From Aphanothece cf. minutissima CCALA 015 (lineage in GTDB: Bacteria > Cyanobacteriota > Cyanobacteriia > PCC-6307 > Cyanobiaceae), in the NCBI GenBank assembly GCA_003003925.1, contig PVWP01000008.1, positions 62,001 to 126,000 on the forward strand: DNA of 64,000 nucleotides, read 5' to 3'. Under the pieces are notes generated by a model. That model saw only the letters and a program-made list of their open reading frames with translations, was not told where the DNA came from and made no database searches. Of the stretch, positions 37,894 through 48,422 are shown piece after piece (within the stretch, counting starts at the first letter, position 1; the number at the start of each line of letters is the position of its first letter). A program made the position numbers and the translations under genes.

Positions 37894-38131
37894 CCCGTCG
37901 CACCAGCAGCCGCACCCCCTCACCCGGGGCGAACGGCGACGGGTCGACCCGTTGCACCTCGTGCCCCTCGTTGCGCAGGCCCTCGCTCACCATCTGCTCC
38001 GGTTCCCCCCCGTCCAGGTCGATCCGCAGCCAGCTCCCCGGCGGCAGGGGCTCGAGGGCCAGGCGGGCCCGGATGAAGTTGACCGGGCAAGGCGTTCCCC
38101 GCAGATCGAGGACCGCCGGCGAGCCGCCCAT
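37883..38131 (-). CDS. TusA/SirA-family sulfur-relay-like protein
   Basis: The 82-residue protein has the family signature LDLRGTPCPVNFIRARLAL, where the Cys of the C-P-x-x motif is the persulfide carrier in TusA. The rest forms the expected two-strand, two-helix fold (SWLRIDLDGGEP...VQRVDPSP). TusA homologues pass sulfur for tRNA thiolation or cofactor synthesis; the partner here is unknown. ATG 38131 lies five bases after the dnaJ stop and its end overlaps rsgA, so it belongs to the grpE-dnaJ-rsgA transcript. Confidence 0.9.
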   Translation of the reverse strand: MGGSPAVLDLRGTPCPVNFIRARLALEPLPPGSWLRIDLDGGEPEQMVSEGLRNEGHEVQRVDPSPFAPGEGVRLLVRRDGG

Positions 38132-38136
38132 GACGC

Positions 38137-39261
38137 TCAACCGAACAGGCCGCCGAACAGGCCGCTCTTGTGGTGGTGGCGCTGGCCCTTGCTGGTGTGG
38201 TGTCCGGCCAGCTGCTCGAGCAGCTGGCGCTCCTCGCCGTTGAGCTTGGTGGGCAACTGCACCTTGATGGTGAACTGGTGGTTGCCGCGGGCCACCGGAT
38301 TGCCGAGCCGGGGCACCCCCTTGCCCTGGAGGGTGATGACGGCCCCGGGCTGGGTGCCGGCGGGAATCTCCAGCGGCTCGTGGCCGTCGACGGTCTCGAC
38401 CTCGATCGTGTCGCCCAGGATCGCCTGGAGGTAGTTGAGCGACACCTCGGAATGGACCGTGACCCCATCCCGCCGCAGGTGGGGGTGGGACTGGACGGTG
38501 AGGAAGACGTAGAGATCCCCGGCCGGCCCGCCCCGCTGGCCGGCGTTGCCCTCCTGGCCCACCCGCAGGCGGGTGCCGGTGTCGACGCCGGCGGGAATGT
38601 TGATGCGCAGCTTCTTGCGCACCTGCTGCAGGCCCTGGCCGCCGCAGGCGTTGCAGGGGTCGGCGATCACCTGGCCGGTGCCGTCGCAGGTGGGGCAGGG
38701 CGCCACCTGGGTGAAGCTGCCGAAGGGGGTGCGGGTGGCGCGGCGCACCTGGCCGGCGCCGCCGCAGGTGCCGCAGGTGGTGGGGCCGCTGCCCGCCTTG
38801 GCGCCGGAACCGCTGCAGGTGGTGCAGGTCTCGAGGTGGCGGACCTGGACGTCCTTCTCGCTGCCGAAGACGGCCTCGCTGAAGCTGATGGTGAGATCCA
38901 GTCGCAGGTCGTCGCCCTGGCGGGGGCCGCGGCGGCGTGCCCCGGCCGCGGCGCCACCGCCGGCCCCGCCGAAACCGCTGAAGAAGGTCTCGAAGAGGTC
39001 GGCAAAACCGCCCATGTCGCCCATGTCGGGCATGCCGCCGCCGCCGCCCAGGCCGGCCTCGCCGAACTGGTCGTAGCGGGCCCGGGCCTGGGGATCGCTG
39101 AGCACCTCATAGGCCCGGCCGATCTCCTTGAAGCGGTCCTCCGCGGCCGGGTCCTTGTTGACGTCCGGGTGGTACTGGCGGGCCAGGCGCCGGTAGGCCT
39201 TCTTGAGGCTGTCGGCATCCACGTCCCGGCTGACACCGAGCAGCTCGTAGTAATCGGCCAT
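38137..39261 (-). CDS. dnaJ: Chaperone DnaJ
   Basis: Type I Hsp40 with all parts: J domain with YHPDVN (HPD motif), a Gly-rich linker (about residues 75-110), four C-x2-C-x-G-x-G zinc repeats ([32 protein letters not shown]) and the C-terminal substrate-binding domains with [15 protein letters not shown]. It stimulates DnaK and delivers unfolded proteins. The start overlaps the grpE stop by one base (TGATG). dnaK is not in this window. Confidence 0.98.
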   Translation of the reverse strand: MADYYELLGVSRDVDADSLKKAYRRLARQYHPDVNKDPAAEDRFKEIGRAYEVLSDPQARARYDQFGEAGLGGGGGMPDMGDMGGFADLFETFFSGFGGAGGGAAAGARRRGPRQGDDLRLDLTISFSEAVFGSEKDVQVRHLETCTTCSGSGAKAGSGPTTCGTCGGAGQVRRATRTPFGSFTQVAPCPTCDGTGQVIADPCNACGGQGLQQVRKKLRINIPAGVDTGTRLRVGQEGNAGQRGGPAGDLYVFLTVQSHPHLRRDGVTVHSEVSLNYLQAILGDTIEVETVDGHEPLEIPAGTQPGAVITLQGKGVPRLGNPVARGNHQFTIKVQLPTKLNGEERQLLEQLAGHHTSKGQRHHHKSGLFGGLFG

Positions 39262-39995
39262 CAGTCGGATGTCCCTTCGCTGGGTGGCGCCGATGCATCG
39301 GAACGGGACCCACCGGCCGGGCCGGGACCCATCGACACCTTGACCAGGGCATGCCGCAGCACGCGGCCGTCGAGGTGGTAGCCCCGCTGCAGCTCCTCGA
39401 TCACCACGTCCTCCGGATGCTCCTCACTGGGTTCGCGCAGCACGGCCTCGTGAAGCGAGGGGTCGAAGGGTTCACCCTCCACCCGCATCGGCGACACCCC
39501 CAGCTGCTTGAACACATCAACCAGCTGTTTATAGAGGTTCTGGTAACTGCGATGCAGGCTCTGGGCCTCCTCGCTCTGGGGGTTGAGCTGCTGGCGGGCC
39601 CGGTCGAAGTTGTCGACCACCGGCAGGATCTCGGTGAGGGTGGTGCAGGTGATGTGCAGGCGCTGGTCCTCCTTGTCACGGGACTGGCGCTTGCGGAAGT
39701 TGTCGAAATCGGCGGCGATGCGCATGTACTGGCCCTTCAGGGACTCGTTCTCGCTGCGCAGGGCCGCCAGCTCGGCCTCCAGCTGGCTGACGCGGTCAGT
39801 GCCGCTGTCGGCGGCCTCCGGCGCGGCGCCGGCGGCGTCCGGGGCCCCGGTGCCCTCGGCGGGGGGCGTGACGTCCGGGCCGCCGTCGGGATTCACCGGC
39901 AGGGTCTCGAGGAGCTCCTCCACCCGGGCTGCGTCGACCGCGCCCTCCCGGGGATCGATCCGTTCCTCATGGGGGGGAGTGTTGTCGCCGGTCAT
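39261..39995 (-). CDS. grpE: Nucleotide exchange factor GrpE
   Basis: GrpE releases ADP from DnaK. The long coiled-coil helix ([21 protein letters not shown], residues about 65-90) is followed by [20 protein letters not shown] and the C-terminal beta domain with [23 protein letters not shown] and [12 protein letters not shown]. The first 60 residues are an acidic, Pro/Ala-rich extension. It is divergent from pilB with only 14 bases between the annotated starts, so its promoter must lie within the region now assigned to the pilB 5' end, unless pilB starts later. Confidence 0.97.
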   Translation of the reverse strand: MTGDNTPPHEERIDPREGAVDAARVEELLETLPVNPDGGPDVTPPAEGTGAPDAAGAAPEAADSGTDRVSQLEAELAALRSENESLKGQYMRIAADFDNFRKRQSRDKEDQRLHITCTTLTEILPVVDNFDRARQQLNPQSEEAQSLHRSYQNLYKQLVDVFKQLGVSPMRVEGEPFDPSLHEAVLREPSEEHPEDVVIEELQRGYHLDGRVLRHALVKVSMGPGPAGGSRSDASAPPSEGTSD

Positions 39996-40009
39996 GCGTT
40001 CTGGCAGGG

Positions 40010-41602
40010 ATGTCAGATGCCGTTATGTTGAAGGTCGAGGAGCCCTCTCCACAAGCGGTGGAAGCCCGCACCTCAGCCACGCTCCACTCCAAGGCTCCAC
40101 CCAAAGGCTCCACAGCCAGGCTTCGCTTCCGATCCTTCCCGTCGATGCCATCAGAAGGTCTCACCCAGCGCCCGCAGGTCACCGGTGCGGAGCACACCTC
40201 CCTCTTCCGGGACCTTGACCTGGGTCAGGCCGCCACCCCCCAGGGGCCGAGCACACCGGAAACCGAGGACCTGGAAGCCAGCAGCTCGGGCGAGGGGATC
40301 TCGCCGGTGATGAGCCTGGTGGATCGGATCCTGATCGAGTCGCTCACCAGCGGCGCCAGCGACATCCACGTGGAACCCCAGGAGGACGGGCTGCTGGTCC
40401 GCTTCCGCCAGGACGGCGTGCTGCGCAGCATCGACAAGCTGCCCCGCACCCTGATCCCCGCGGTCACCTCCCGCTTCAAGATCATGGCCGACCTGGACAT
40501 CGCCGAACGGCGGATGCCCCAGGACGGCCGGATCCGCCGCAACTTCCGCGGCCGCACCATGGACTTCCGGGTCAGCACCCTGCCCGGCCGCTACGGCGAG
40601 AAGGTGGTGCTGCGGCTGCTCGACAGCGGCGCCACCCAGCTGGGTCTGGACACGCTGATCACCGACGAGGAAGCCCGCTCCACCCTGCGGGACATCGGCT
40701 CCAAACCCTTCGGCATGATCCTGGTCACCGGGCCGACGGGTTCCGGCAAGTCGACCACCCTCTACGCCCTGCTCTCGGAGCGCAACGACCCCTCGATCAA
40801 CATCTCCACGGTCGAGGATCCGATCGAATACACCCTCCAGGGCATCACCCAGACCCAGGTGAACCGGGAGAAGGGCTACGACTTCAGCTCCGCGCTGCGC
40901 GCCTTCATGCGCCAGGACCCGGACGTGCTGCTGGTGGGGGAGACCCGCGACCTGGAGACCGCCCGCACCGCCATCGAGGCGGCCCTGACGGGCCACCTGG
41001 TGCTGACCACCCTGCACTGCAACGACGCCGCCAGCGCCTTCGCCCGGCTCGACGAGATGGGCATGGAGCCCTTCCTGGTCAGCGCCTCGCTGCTGGGGAT
41101 CGTCTCCCAGCGTCTGCTGCGCCGCCTGTGCAGCGAGTGCCGGATCCCCTACCACCCGAACCACAGCGAACTGGCCCGTTTCGGCCTGGTGGCCTCCGAC
41201 GAGACCGACATCTCCTTCTACCGGGCCAACACGGTCCTGCCGGGCTCGGAGGGCTGCTGCAGCGCCTGCCAGGGGCGGGGCTACAAGGGCCGGGTGGGGG
41301 TCTACGAGATCCTGCGCATGAACGAGACCCTCTCCGCCGCCGTGGCCAAGCGGGCGACGACCGAGGAGCTGCGGCGCCTGGCCCTGGAGAGTGGCATGAA
41401 AACGCTGCTCGGCTACGGCCTTGATCTTGTGCGGGAGGGGCTGACCACCCTGGAGGAGGTGGAGCGCATGTTGCTCACCGACACGGGCCTGGAATCGGAA
41501 CGGCGCGCCCGGGCCCTGAGCACCCTCACCTGCCGCAGCTGCGGAGCGGGGCTGGAGGACGAATGGTTGGAATGTCCCTACTGTCTGTGCGTTCGGAGCT
41601 GA
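40010..41602 (+). CDS. pilB: Type IV pilus extension ATPase
   Basis: PilB/GspE-type hexameric ATPase that powers pilus extension. The N2 domain begins at [20 protein letters not shown]. Walker A is GPTGSGKST around residue 241, the Asp box is near TVEDPIEY, Walker B is DPDVLLVGE, and the tetracysteine zinc site is CSEC...[13 protein letters not shown]. The C-terminus adds CRSCGAGL...ECPYC, a second zinc-ribbon-like pair. The first 45 residues look poorly conserved; ATG 40145 is a plausible alternative start that would leave room for the grpE promoter. pilT begins six bases after the stop. Confidence 0.94.
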   Translation: MSDAVMLKVEEPSPQAVEARTSATLHSKAPPKGSTARLRFRSFPSMPSEGLTQRPQVTGAEHTSLFRDLDLGQAATPQGPSTPETEDLEASSSGEGISPVMSLVDRILIESLTSGASDIHVEPQEDGLLVRFRQDGVLRSIDKLPRTLIPAVTSRFKIMADLDIAERRMPQDGRIRRNFRGRTMDFRVSTLPGRYGEKVVLRLLDSGATQLGLDTLITDEEARSTLRDIGSKPFGMILVTGPTGSGKSTTLYALLSERNDPSINISTVEDPIEYTLQGITQTQVNREKGYDFSSALRAFMRQDPDVLLVGETRDLETARTAIEAALTGHLVLTTLHCNDAASAFARLDEMGMEPFLVSASLLGIVSQRLLRRLCSECRIPYHPNHSELARFGLVASDETDISFYRANTVLPGSEGCCSACQGRGYKGRVGVYEILRMNETLSAAVAKRATTEELRRLALESGMKTLLGYGLDLVREGLTTLEEVERMLLTDTGLESERRARALSTLTCRSCGAGLEDEWLECPYCLCVRS

Positions 41603-41607
41603 GCAGG

Positions 41608-42687
41608 ATGGATCTCCTCATCGAAGACCTGATGCAGGAACTGGTGAAGGCCGGAGGCAGCGACCTGCACCTGTCCGCGGGCAATCCTCCCTACGGCCGC
41701 TTCAGCGGCCAGCTGCGGCCCATCATCCAGGACACCCAGCTCACCGAGGAGAGCTGCAACCGACTGATCTTCTCCCTGCTCAACAACGCCCAGCGCAAGA
41801 ACCTGGAGCAGAACTGGGAACTCGACTGTTCCTACGGCCTCAAGGGCGTGGCCCGGTTCCGGATCAACGTGTACCGCCAGCGGGGCACCTACGCGGCCTG
41901 CCTGCGGGCGCTCGGCAACTCCATCCCCAGCCTCGAGAAACTCGGACTGCCCCCCATCGTCGAGGAGATCAGCAGCAAGCCCAAGGGGCTGGTCCTGGTC
42001 ACCGGACCGACGGGCTCCGGCAAGACCACCACCCTGGCGGCGCTGATCGAGCACATCAACGCCACCCGTTCGGAGCACATTCTCACCATCGAGGATCCGA
42101 TCGAGTTCACCTACAGGAACGACAAATCAATCATTCACCAGCGCGAACTGAATGAGGACACCCGCAGCTTCTCCAACGCCCTGCGGGCGGCCCTGCGGGA
42201 AGATCCGGATGTGATCCTGGTGGGGGAACTGCGCGACCTGGAGACGATCCAGCTGGCGATCACCGCCGCCGAGACCGGCCACCTCGTCTTCGGCACCCTG
42301 CACACCAGCTCCGCCGGCCAGACCGTCGACCGGATGGTGGATGTGTTCCCGGCGGGCCAGCAGACCCAGATCCGGGTGCAGCTGAGCGGCAGCCTGCTGG
42401 CGGTCTTCTCCCAGACCCTCTGCAAGAGCGCCGTACCCGCCGGCAACGGCGCCTTCGGCCGGGTGATGGCCCAGGAAATCATGATCAACACCCCCGCCAT
42501 CGCCAACCTGATCCGGGAAGGCAAGAGCTCCCAGCTCTATTCCCAGATCCAGACCGGCGCCAGCCAGGGCATGCAGACCCTCGAGCGGGCACTCGCCAAC
42601 CTGGTGGAGGAGGGCAGGGTCACCCGCGAGGAGGCCCTGCTCAAGACCACCAAGCCGGAAGAGCTCCTCCGGCTGCTCGACCGCTGA
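41608..42687 (+). CDS. pilT: Type IV pilus retraction ATPase
   Basis: PilT disassembles the pilus and drives twitching motility and DNA uptake. Key blocks are SDLHLSAGNPP in the PAS-like N-domain, Walker A GPTGSGKTTTLAA, TIEDPIEF, the His box GTLHTSSAGQTVDR, and NLIREGKSSQLYS, which corresponds to the AIRNLIREGK motif essential for retraction (here AIANLIREGK, one Arg-to-Ala change). ATG 41608 lies six bases after the pilB stop; the upstream extension to 41563 overlaps pilB. Confidence 0.96.
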   Translation: MDLLIEDLMQELVKAGGSDLHLSAGNPPYGRFSGQLRPIIQDTQLTEESCNRLIFSLLNNAQRKNLEQNWELDCSYGLKGVARFRINVYRQRGTYAACLRALGNSIPSLEKLGLPPIVEEISSKPKGLVLVTGPTGSGKTTTLAALIEHINATRSEHILTIEDPIEFTYRNDKSIIHQRELNEDTRSFSNALRAALREDPDVILVGELRDLETIQLAITAAETGHLVFGTLHTSSAGQTVDRMVDVFPAGQQTQIRVQLSGSLLAVFSQTLCKSAVPAGNGAFGRVMAQEIMINTPAIANLIREGKSSQLYSQIQTGASQGMQTLERALANLVEEGRVTREEALLKTTKPEELLRLLDR

Positions 42688-42695
42688 GGCCCGCC

Positions 42696-43946
42696 ATGAC
42701 CGCCTTCGTCGTCACCTACACCACCAAGTCCGGCCAGCGCCGGGAGATGACGCTGAACGCCGACAGCCCCTCGGTCGCCCGGCGGGAACTGCGCCGCCGC
42801 GGCATCCTGGCCAACACCCTGGTGCGCAAGGAGACCCCCAAGGTCCCCCAGGCGGCCCCCAAGAAGACGTCCTCCTCCTTCAGCGGCCTGTCCGACCTGC
42901 TCGAGGGGCCGGTGACCATCCGCGACAAGGCCCTGTTCGCCAACAAGCTCTCCGCCCTGGTGGATGCGGGCGTGCCGATCCTGCGCAGCCTCGACCTGAT
43001 GCGGGTCCAGCAGCGCTCCAACAAGATGCGCCAGGCCCTGGCTGGCATGACCCAGGACGTCAACCAGGGCGACAGTCTGGGCAACGCCATGCGCCGCTGG
43101 CCGAAGGTGTTCGACAACCTCAGCATCGCCCTGGTGGAGGCGGGTGAGGCGGGTGGCGTCCTCGACGACACCCTCAAGCGCCTGGCCAAGCTGCTGGAGG
43201 ACAACGCCAAGCTCCAGAACCAGATCAAGGGGGCGATGAGCTATCCGGTCACGGTGCTGGTGATCGCCATCGCCGTGTTCCTGGGCATGACGATCTTTCT
43301 GATCCCCACCTTCTCCAGCGTCTTCGAGCAGCTGGGGGCGGAACTGCCCCTGTTCACCCAGATGATGCTGAATCTGAGTGAGTTCCTGCGCTCCTGGAAG
43401 GCCCTGATCCTGCTGGCGGCCCTGGTGGGCTTCGCGTTCTGGGTGGTGTCCACCTACAACACACCGATGGGCCGCCGCCAGATCGACGGCCTGCTGCTGA
43501 AGCTGCCCCTGTTCGGTGAGTTGCTGCAGAAGTCGGCCAGTGCCCAGTTCTGCCGCACCCTGAGCTCCCTCTCCAAAGCGGGGGTGCCGATCCTGTTGTC
43601 CCTGGAGATCGTGAGGGAGACGGCCACCAATTCCGTGATCTCCGATGCCATCATCTCCTCCAAGAATGAGGTGAGTGAGGGCATGCCCCTCAGCGCGGCC
43701 CTGCGGCTGAAGAACGTGTTTCCGGAGATGTGCGTCAACATGCTCGCCATCGGCGAGGAAACCGGCGAAATGGACGCCATGCTCTCCAAGGTGGCCGACT
43801 TCTACGAAGACGAGGTCAGCACGATGGTGAAGGCCATGACCTCCATGCTGGAGCCGGCGATGATCGTGCTGGTGGGCATCATCGTGGGCTCGGTGCTGCT
43901 GGCCATGTATCTGCCGATGTTCTCGATCTACGAGCACGTGCGCTGA
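42696..43946 (+). CDS. pilC: Type IV pilus inner-membrane platform protein
   Basis: PilC/GspF platform that couples the ATPases to pilin assembly. Two homologous T2SSF repeats are seen: KLSALVDAGVPILRSLDLM (first) and CRTLSSLSKAGVPILLSLEIV (second). Three hydrophobic segments lie at about residues 180-205 (VTVLVIAIAVFLGMTIFLI), 225-250 and 385-410 (AMIVLVGIIVGSVLLAMYL). Length 416 is normal. It completes pilB-pilT-pilC. Pilin genes are not nearby. The convergent BaiN-like gene ends three bases away. Confidence 0.96.
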   Translation: MTAFVVTYTTKSGQRREMTLNADSPSVARRELRRRGILANTLVRKETPKVPQAAPKKTSSSFSGLSDLLEGPVTIRDKALFANKLSALVDAGVPILRSLDLMRVQQRSNKMRQALAGMTQDVNQGDSLGNAMRRWPKVFDNLSIALVEAGEAGGVLDDTLKRLAKLLEDNAKLQNQIKGAMSYPVTVLVIAIAVFLGMTIFLIPTFSSVFEQLGAELPLFTQMMLNLSEFLRSWKALILLAALVGFAFWVVSTYNTPMGRRQIDGLLLKLPLFGELLQKSASAQFCRTLSSLSKAGVPILLSLEIVRETATNSVISDAIISSKNEVSEGMPLSAALRLKNVFPEMCVNMLAIGEETGEMDAMLSKVADFYEDEVSTMVKAMTSMLEPAMIVLVGIIVGSVLLAMYLPMFSIYEHVR

Positions 43947-43949
43947 GCC

Positions 43950-45260
43950 CTAGGCGCCCGTGATCTGAGCCGCCAGGGCCTGGCCCGCCAGCCAGCCCGA
44001 GCTCCAGCAGTGCTGGAAGTTGAAGCCGCCCGTCACCCCGTCCACGTCCAGCAGTTCCCCCACCAGGAACAGGCTCGGCTGCAGGCGGCTCTCCATCGTG
44101 GCCAGGTTGACCTCCGCCAGGGGGATGCCGCCGGCGGTGACAAACTCCTCGCCGAAGGGGCCGCGGCCGGAGACCCGGTAACGGCTGTCCCGCAGGGCCG
44201 TGACCAGGGCCTGCTCCCCGCGGCGGGGGAGATCGGCCCAGCGCAGGCTGGCGTCCAGCCCCGCCAGGGCCAGCAGGTGCAGCCAGAGGCGGCGGCTGAG
44301 GTCGGGCCAGGGCCGCCAGTTGCCCAGCTGACGCCGGGCCTGCTCGCGGCGCGCCGCGGCAAACCAGCCCTCCAGCTCCGCCGGCTTGCGGCCGCCGGTC
44401 CAGTCGACCCGGAGCTCGGCCCGGTAGCGGCGCTCCCGCAGGGCCCGGGCGGCGAAGGCCGTGAGCCGCAGGGTGGCCGGCCCGCTGAGGCCCCAGTGGG
44501 TGATCAGTACCGGCCCCCGCTGCCGCTGGGGCTTGCCGGGGGCGCCAGGGGCCGAGGCGGTGGCGGCCGCTCCGGTGTCCGCCAGGGGCGTCAGCAGCAG
44601 CTCCAGCTGCACCGGGTCCATCGCCACCCCGGCCAGGGCCACCAGGGGGTGGTCGGCCAGGGTGAGGGTGAACAGGGAGGGCACCGGCGCCACCAGGCCA
44701 TGGCCCAGGGAGGCGGCGATGCGGTGGCCGCTGGGGTGGCTGCCCGTCGCCAGCACCAGGTGCTCGGCGAGCAGCTCGGCCCCCGAGCGCAGCCGCAGCC
44801 GGAACCCGCCACCGGGCAGGGCCTCCGCCGCCTGCCCCGCCTCGGCCGTGTGCACCGCCACCCCGGCGGCGGTCGCCGCCCGGCGCAGGGTGTCGATCAC
44901 CGAGGAGGAACGGTTGGAGCGGGGGAACAGCCGCCCGTCGGGCTCCTCCACCAGCTGCAGGCCATGGGCCTGGAACCAGGCCACCGTGTCACCGGGGGCG
45001 AAGCGGGAGAAAGGGCCCCGCAGGGCCTTGCCGCCGCGCGGGTAGTGATCCACCAGCAGCCGCGGATCCCAGCAGGCGTGGGTGACGTTGCAGCGGCCGC
45101 CGCCGCTGATCAGCACCTTGTGCAGCGGTTCGGGGGTGGACTCCAGCAGCAGCACCCCCCCGCGGAGCTGGCCGGCGGCCGCTTCGGCGGCGGCGATGGC
45201 GGCCATGAAGCCCGCCGGGCCCCCTCCCACCACCACCACGGAGGCACGGCTGGGCAGCAT
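43950..45260 (-). CDS. BaiN/HI0933-family FAD-dependent oxidoreductase
   Basis: Flavoprotein of the HI0933/YhiN group. The dinucleotide loop is VVVGGGPAGFMAAIAAAEA, followed by the family-specific KVLISGGGRCNVTHA, LVLATGSHPSGHRIAASLGH, THWGLSGPATLRLTAFAA and the C-terminal VTAGGIPLAEVNLATMES and GGFNFQHCWSSGWLAGQAL. Substrates are not established for most members. ATG 45260 gives 436 residues. It is divergent from dusA with six bases between start codons, so promoters overlap the coding regions. Confidence 0.93.
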   Translation of the reverse strand: MLPSRASVVVVGGGPAGFMAAIAAAEAAAGQLRGGVLLLESTPEPLHKVLISGGGRCNVTHACWDPRLLVDHYPRGGKALRGPFSRFAPGDTVAWFQAHGLQLVEEPDGRLFPRSNRSSSVIDTLRRAATAAGVAVHTAEAGQAAEALPGGGFRLRLRSGAELLAEHLVLATGSHPSGHRIAASLGHGLVAPVPSLFTLTLADHPLVALAGVAMDPVQLELLLTPLADTGAAATASAPGAPGKPQRQRGPVLITHWGLSGPATLRLTAFAARALRERRYRAELRVDWTGGRKPAELEGWFAAARREQARRQLGNWRPWPDLSRRLWLHLLALAGLDASLRWADLPRRGEQALVTALRDSRYRVSGRGPFGEEFVTAGGIPLAEVNLATMESRLQPSLFLVGELLDVDGVTGGFNFQHCWSSGWLAGQALAAQITGA

Positions 45261-45266
45261 GGGGCG

Positions 45267-46289
45267 ATGGAGCACAACTACCGCTTCAGTGTGGCGCCCA
45301 TGCTGGACTGCACCGATCGGCACTTCCGGGTGCTGATGCGGCAGGTCAGCCGGCACTGCCTGCTCTACTCCGAGATGGTGGTGGCCCGGGCGCTGCACCA
45401 CATCGCCCAGGACGGCTCCCCCTCCCGGATGGGGGAGAAGCAGCAGCGGCTCGAACGGCTGCTGGGGTTCGACCCGGCCGAACACCCCCTGGCCCTGCAG
45501 CTCGGCGGCGACGACCCGGAGCTGCTGGCGGAGGCCGCCCGGATGGGGGCCGACTGGGGCTACGACGAGATCAACCTCAACGTGGGCTGCCCCAGCGAAA
45601 AGGTGCAACAGGGCCGCTTCGGGGCCTGCCTGATGGCGGAGCCGGAGCGGGTGGCCCGCTGCGTGGCGGCGATGGCGGCGGCCACGCCCCTGCCGGTGAC
45701 GGTGAAGCACCGCATCGGCATCGACGAGCGGGACTCCTACGAGGAACTGCTGGCCTTCGTCGACAGCCTGGCGGCGGCCGGCGCCGCCCGCTTCGCCGTC
45801 CACGCCCGCAAGGCCTGGCTGAACGGGCTCGATCCGAAGCAGAACCGCACCGTGCCGCCCCTGCGCTGGGACCTGGTGCACCGCCTCAAACGGGAGCGGC
45901 CGCAGCTGACGATCGAACTGAACGGCGGCCTGGAGGACCTGGACCCCTGCCAGGAGCAGCTGGCCCTGGTGGACGGGGTGATGGTGGGGCGGGCCGCCTA
46001 CGCCCATCCCCTGCGCTGGGCGGGGGTGGACCGCCGGATCTTCGGGGACGCCGGCGGCGCCGAGCCACGGGCCTCGACGGTGCTGAGGGGAGTGCTGCCC
46101 CATGCCGAACGCTGGTGCGCCTCGGGGGGACGGCTCTGGCCGATCGCCCGGCACCTGGTGCACGTGGTGGAGGGGGTCAGCGGGGCCCGCCACTGGCGCG
46201 GCTGGCTGACCCGGGAGGCCGGCCAGGCGGGGGCTGGCCCCGCCGTGCTGGAGGCCGCCGCCCGCCAGCTGGAGGAACGGGGCCTCTGA
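45267..46289 (+). CDS. dusA: tRNA-dihydrouridine synthase (DusA type)
   Basis: FMN-dependent enzyme that reduces uridines 20/20a in the D loop. The TIM-barrel blocks are FSVAPMLDCTDRHFR, LALQLGGDDPE, INLNVGCPSEKVQQGRFGACLM with the catalytic Cys in G-x-C-x-x-P...G-A-C, VTVKHRIGID, VHARKAWLNGLDPKQNR, and ELNGGL. The Q-x-G-R-F-G-A-C-L-M segment and the W-L-x-G-L-S/D-P-K box are characteristic of DusA rather than DusB or DusC. Length 340 is normal. Confidence 0.94.
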   Translation: MEHNYRFSVAPMLDCTDRHFRVLMRQVSRHCLLYSEMVVARALHHIAQDGSPSRMGEKQQRLERLLGFDPAEHPLALQLGGDDPELLAEAARMGADWGYDEINLNVGCPSEKVQQGRFGACLMAEPERVARCVAAMAAATPLPVTVKHRIGIDERDSYEELLAFVDSLAAAGAARFAVHARKAWLNGLDPKQNRTVPPLRWDLVHRLKRERPQLTIELNGGLEDLDPCQEQLALVDGVMVGRAAYAHPLRWAGVDRRIFGDAGGAEPRASTVLRGVLPHAERWCASGGRLWPIARHLVHVVEGVSGARHWRGWLTREAGQAGAGPAVLEAAARQLEERGL

Positions 46290-46311
46290 GAGGGCTCAGG
46301 CCCCGTCCGGG

Positions 46312-46341
46312 GGCGCCTCAGACCTTGGCGCCTCAGACCTC
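46312..46341. repeat. 15-bp tandem duplication spanning a stop codon
   Basis: GGCGCCTCAGACCTT (46312-46326) is followed directly by GGCGCCTCAGACCTC (46327-46341). On the minus strand the RNA-binding protein gene ends in this repeat, so its last sense codons, TGA stop and following bases occur twice in frame, giving a second in-frame TGA 15 bases downstream. Confidence 0.85.
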
Positions 46342-46890
46342 GGCGCCGCCGTAGTCGCCGCCGCCGTAGTCACCACCGCCACCGCCGCTGCGGCGCCGGC
46401 GGGAGCGGCCCGCCTCGAAGGCATCGGGGGCAGCTCCGCCGCCACCAGCTCCACCGCCGCCGTAGCTGCGGTCCTCCCAGCCCCTGGCCCCGGACCCGCG
46501 ATCGGCGCCATAGCCGCCGCCACCCCCGCCATAGCCACCGCCGCCACCTCCGTAGCCACCACCGCCGCCGCCATAGCCGCCACCACCACCGCCGCCGTAG
46601 CCGCCGCCGCCGCCGCGGCGCGGACCACCGCCACCACCACCACCGCCGCTGCGGGGCTCGGCCTTGTTGATGCGCAGGGGACGACCCATCAGCTCGGCCC
46701 CCTGCAGGGCGTCGATGGCCCTGGTCTCGGTGTCGGCATCCGCCATCTCGATGAAAGCGAAGCCGCGCTTGCGGCCGGTGTCGCGCTCCAGCGGCAGGGA
46801 GCAGTTGACCACTTCGCCGAAGGGCGCGAACAGTTCAGCCACGTCTTCCTGCTCGGCGCGGAAGGGAAGATTGCCGACGAAAATACTCAC
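46333..46890 (-). CDS. rbp: Glycine-rich RRM RNA-binding protein
   Basis: The N-terminal RNA recognition motif has RNP2 IFVGNLPF at residues 3-10 and RNP1 RKRGFAFIEM near 42, as in cyanobacterial Rbp proteins, some of which are cold-induced and help localise photosynthetic mRNAs. Residues about 83-150 are a run of G-G-G-Y units, longer than usual. The C-terminal tail has a basic RSRRRR patch and ends in GGDYGGAEV. GTG 46890 gives the standard start MSIFVGN; the frame to 46941 has no support. It is convergent with dusA. Confidence 0.92.
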   Translation of the reverse strand: MSIFVGNLPFRAEQEDVAELFAPFGEVVNCSLPLERDTGRKRGFAFIEMADADTETRAIDALQGAELMGRPLRINKAEPRSGGGGGGGGPRRGGGGGYGGGGGGGYGGGGGGYGGGGGGYGGGGGGYGADRGSGARGWEDRSYGGGGAGGGGAAPDAFEAGRSRRRRSGGGGGDYGGGDYGGAEV

Positions 46891-46983
46891 TGACCGATGA
46901 GGGGGAACCGATGGGGCGCACGGGCGCCCGAGACCCCCCAAGATTAGACGTAGACCCGCGATTCCAACGCCCGCCGGAGAAGC

Positions 46984-48384
<1,401 letters not shown>

Positions 48385-48422
48385 CAGGGCATTCCGCTCA
48401 GCCCCTCAGCTTGCCATTCGTC

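Noticed and set aside
43950..46193. 747-residue minus-strand ORF and 759-residue plus-strand ORF at 44010-46289
   Set aside because: Each combines a real gene (BaiN-like or dusA) with an antisense extension across the other. The ATG starts at 45260 and 45267 separate the two genes.
46441..46660. Repeats in the glycine-rich region as a possible repeat array or regulatory element
   Set aside because: The repetition follows codons for Gly and Tyr in the RNA-binding protein frame, so it is explained by the protein sequence.
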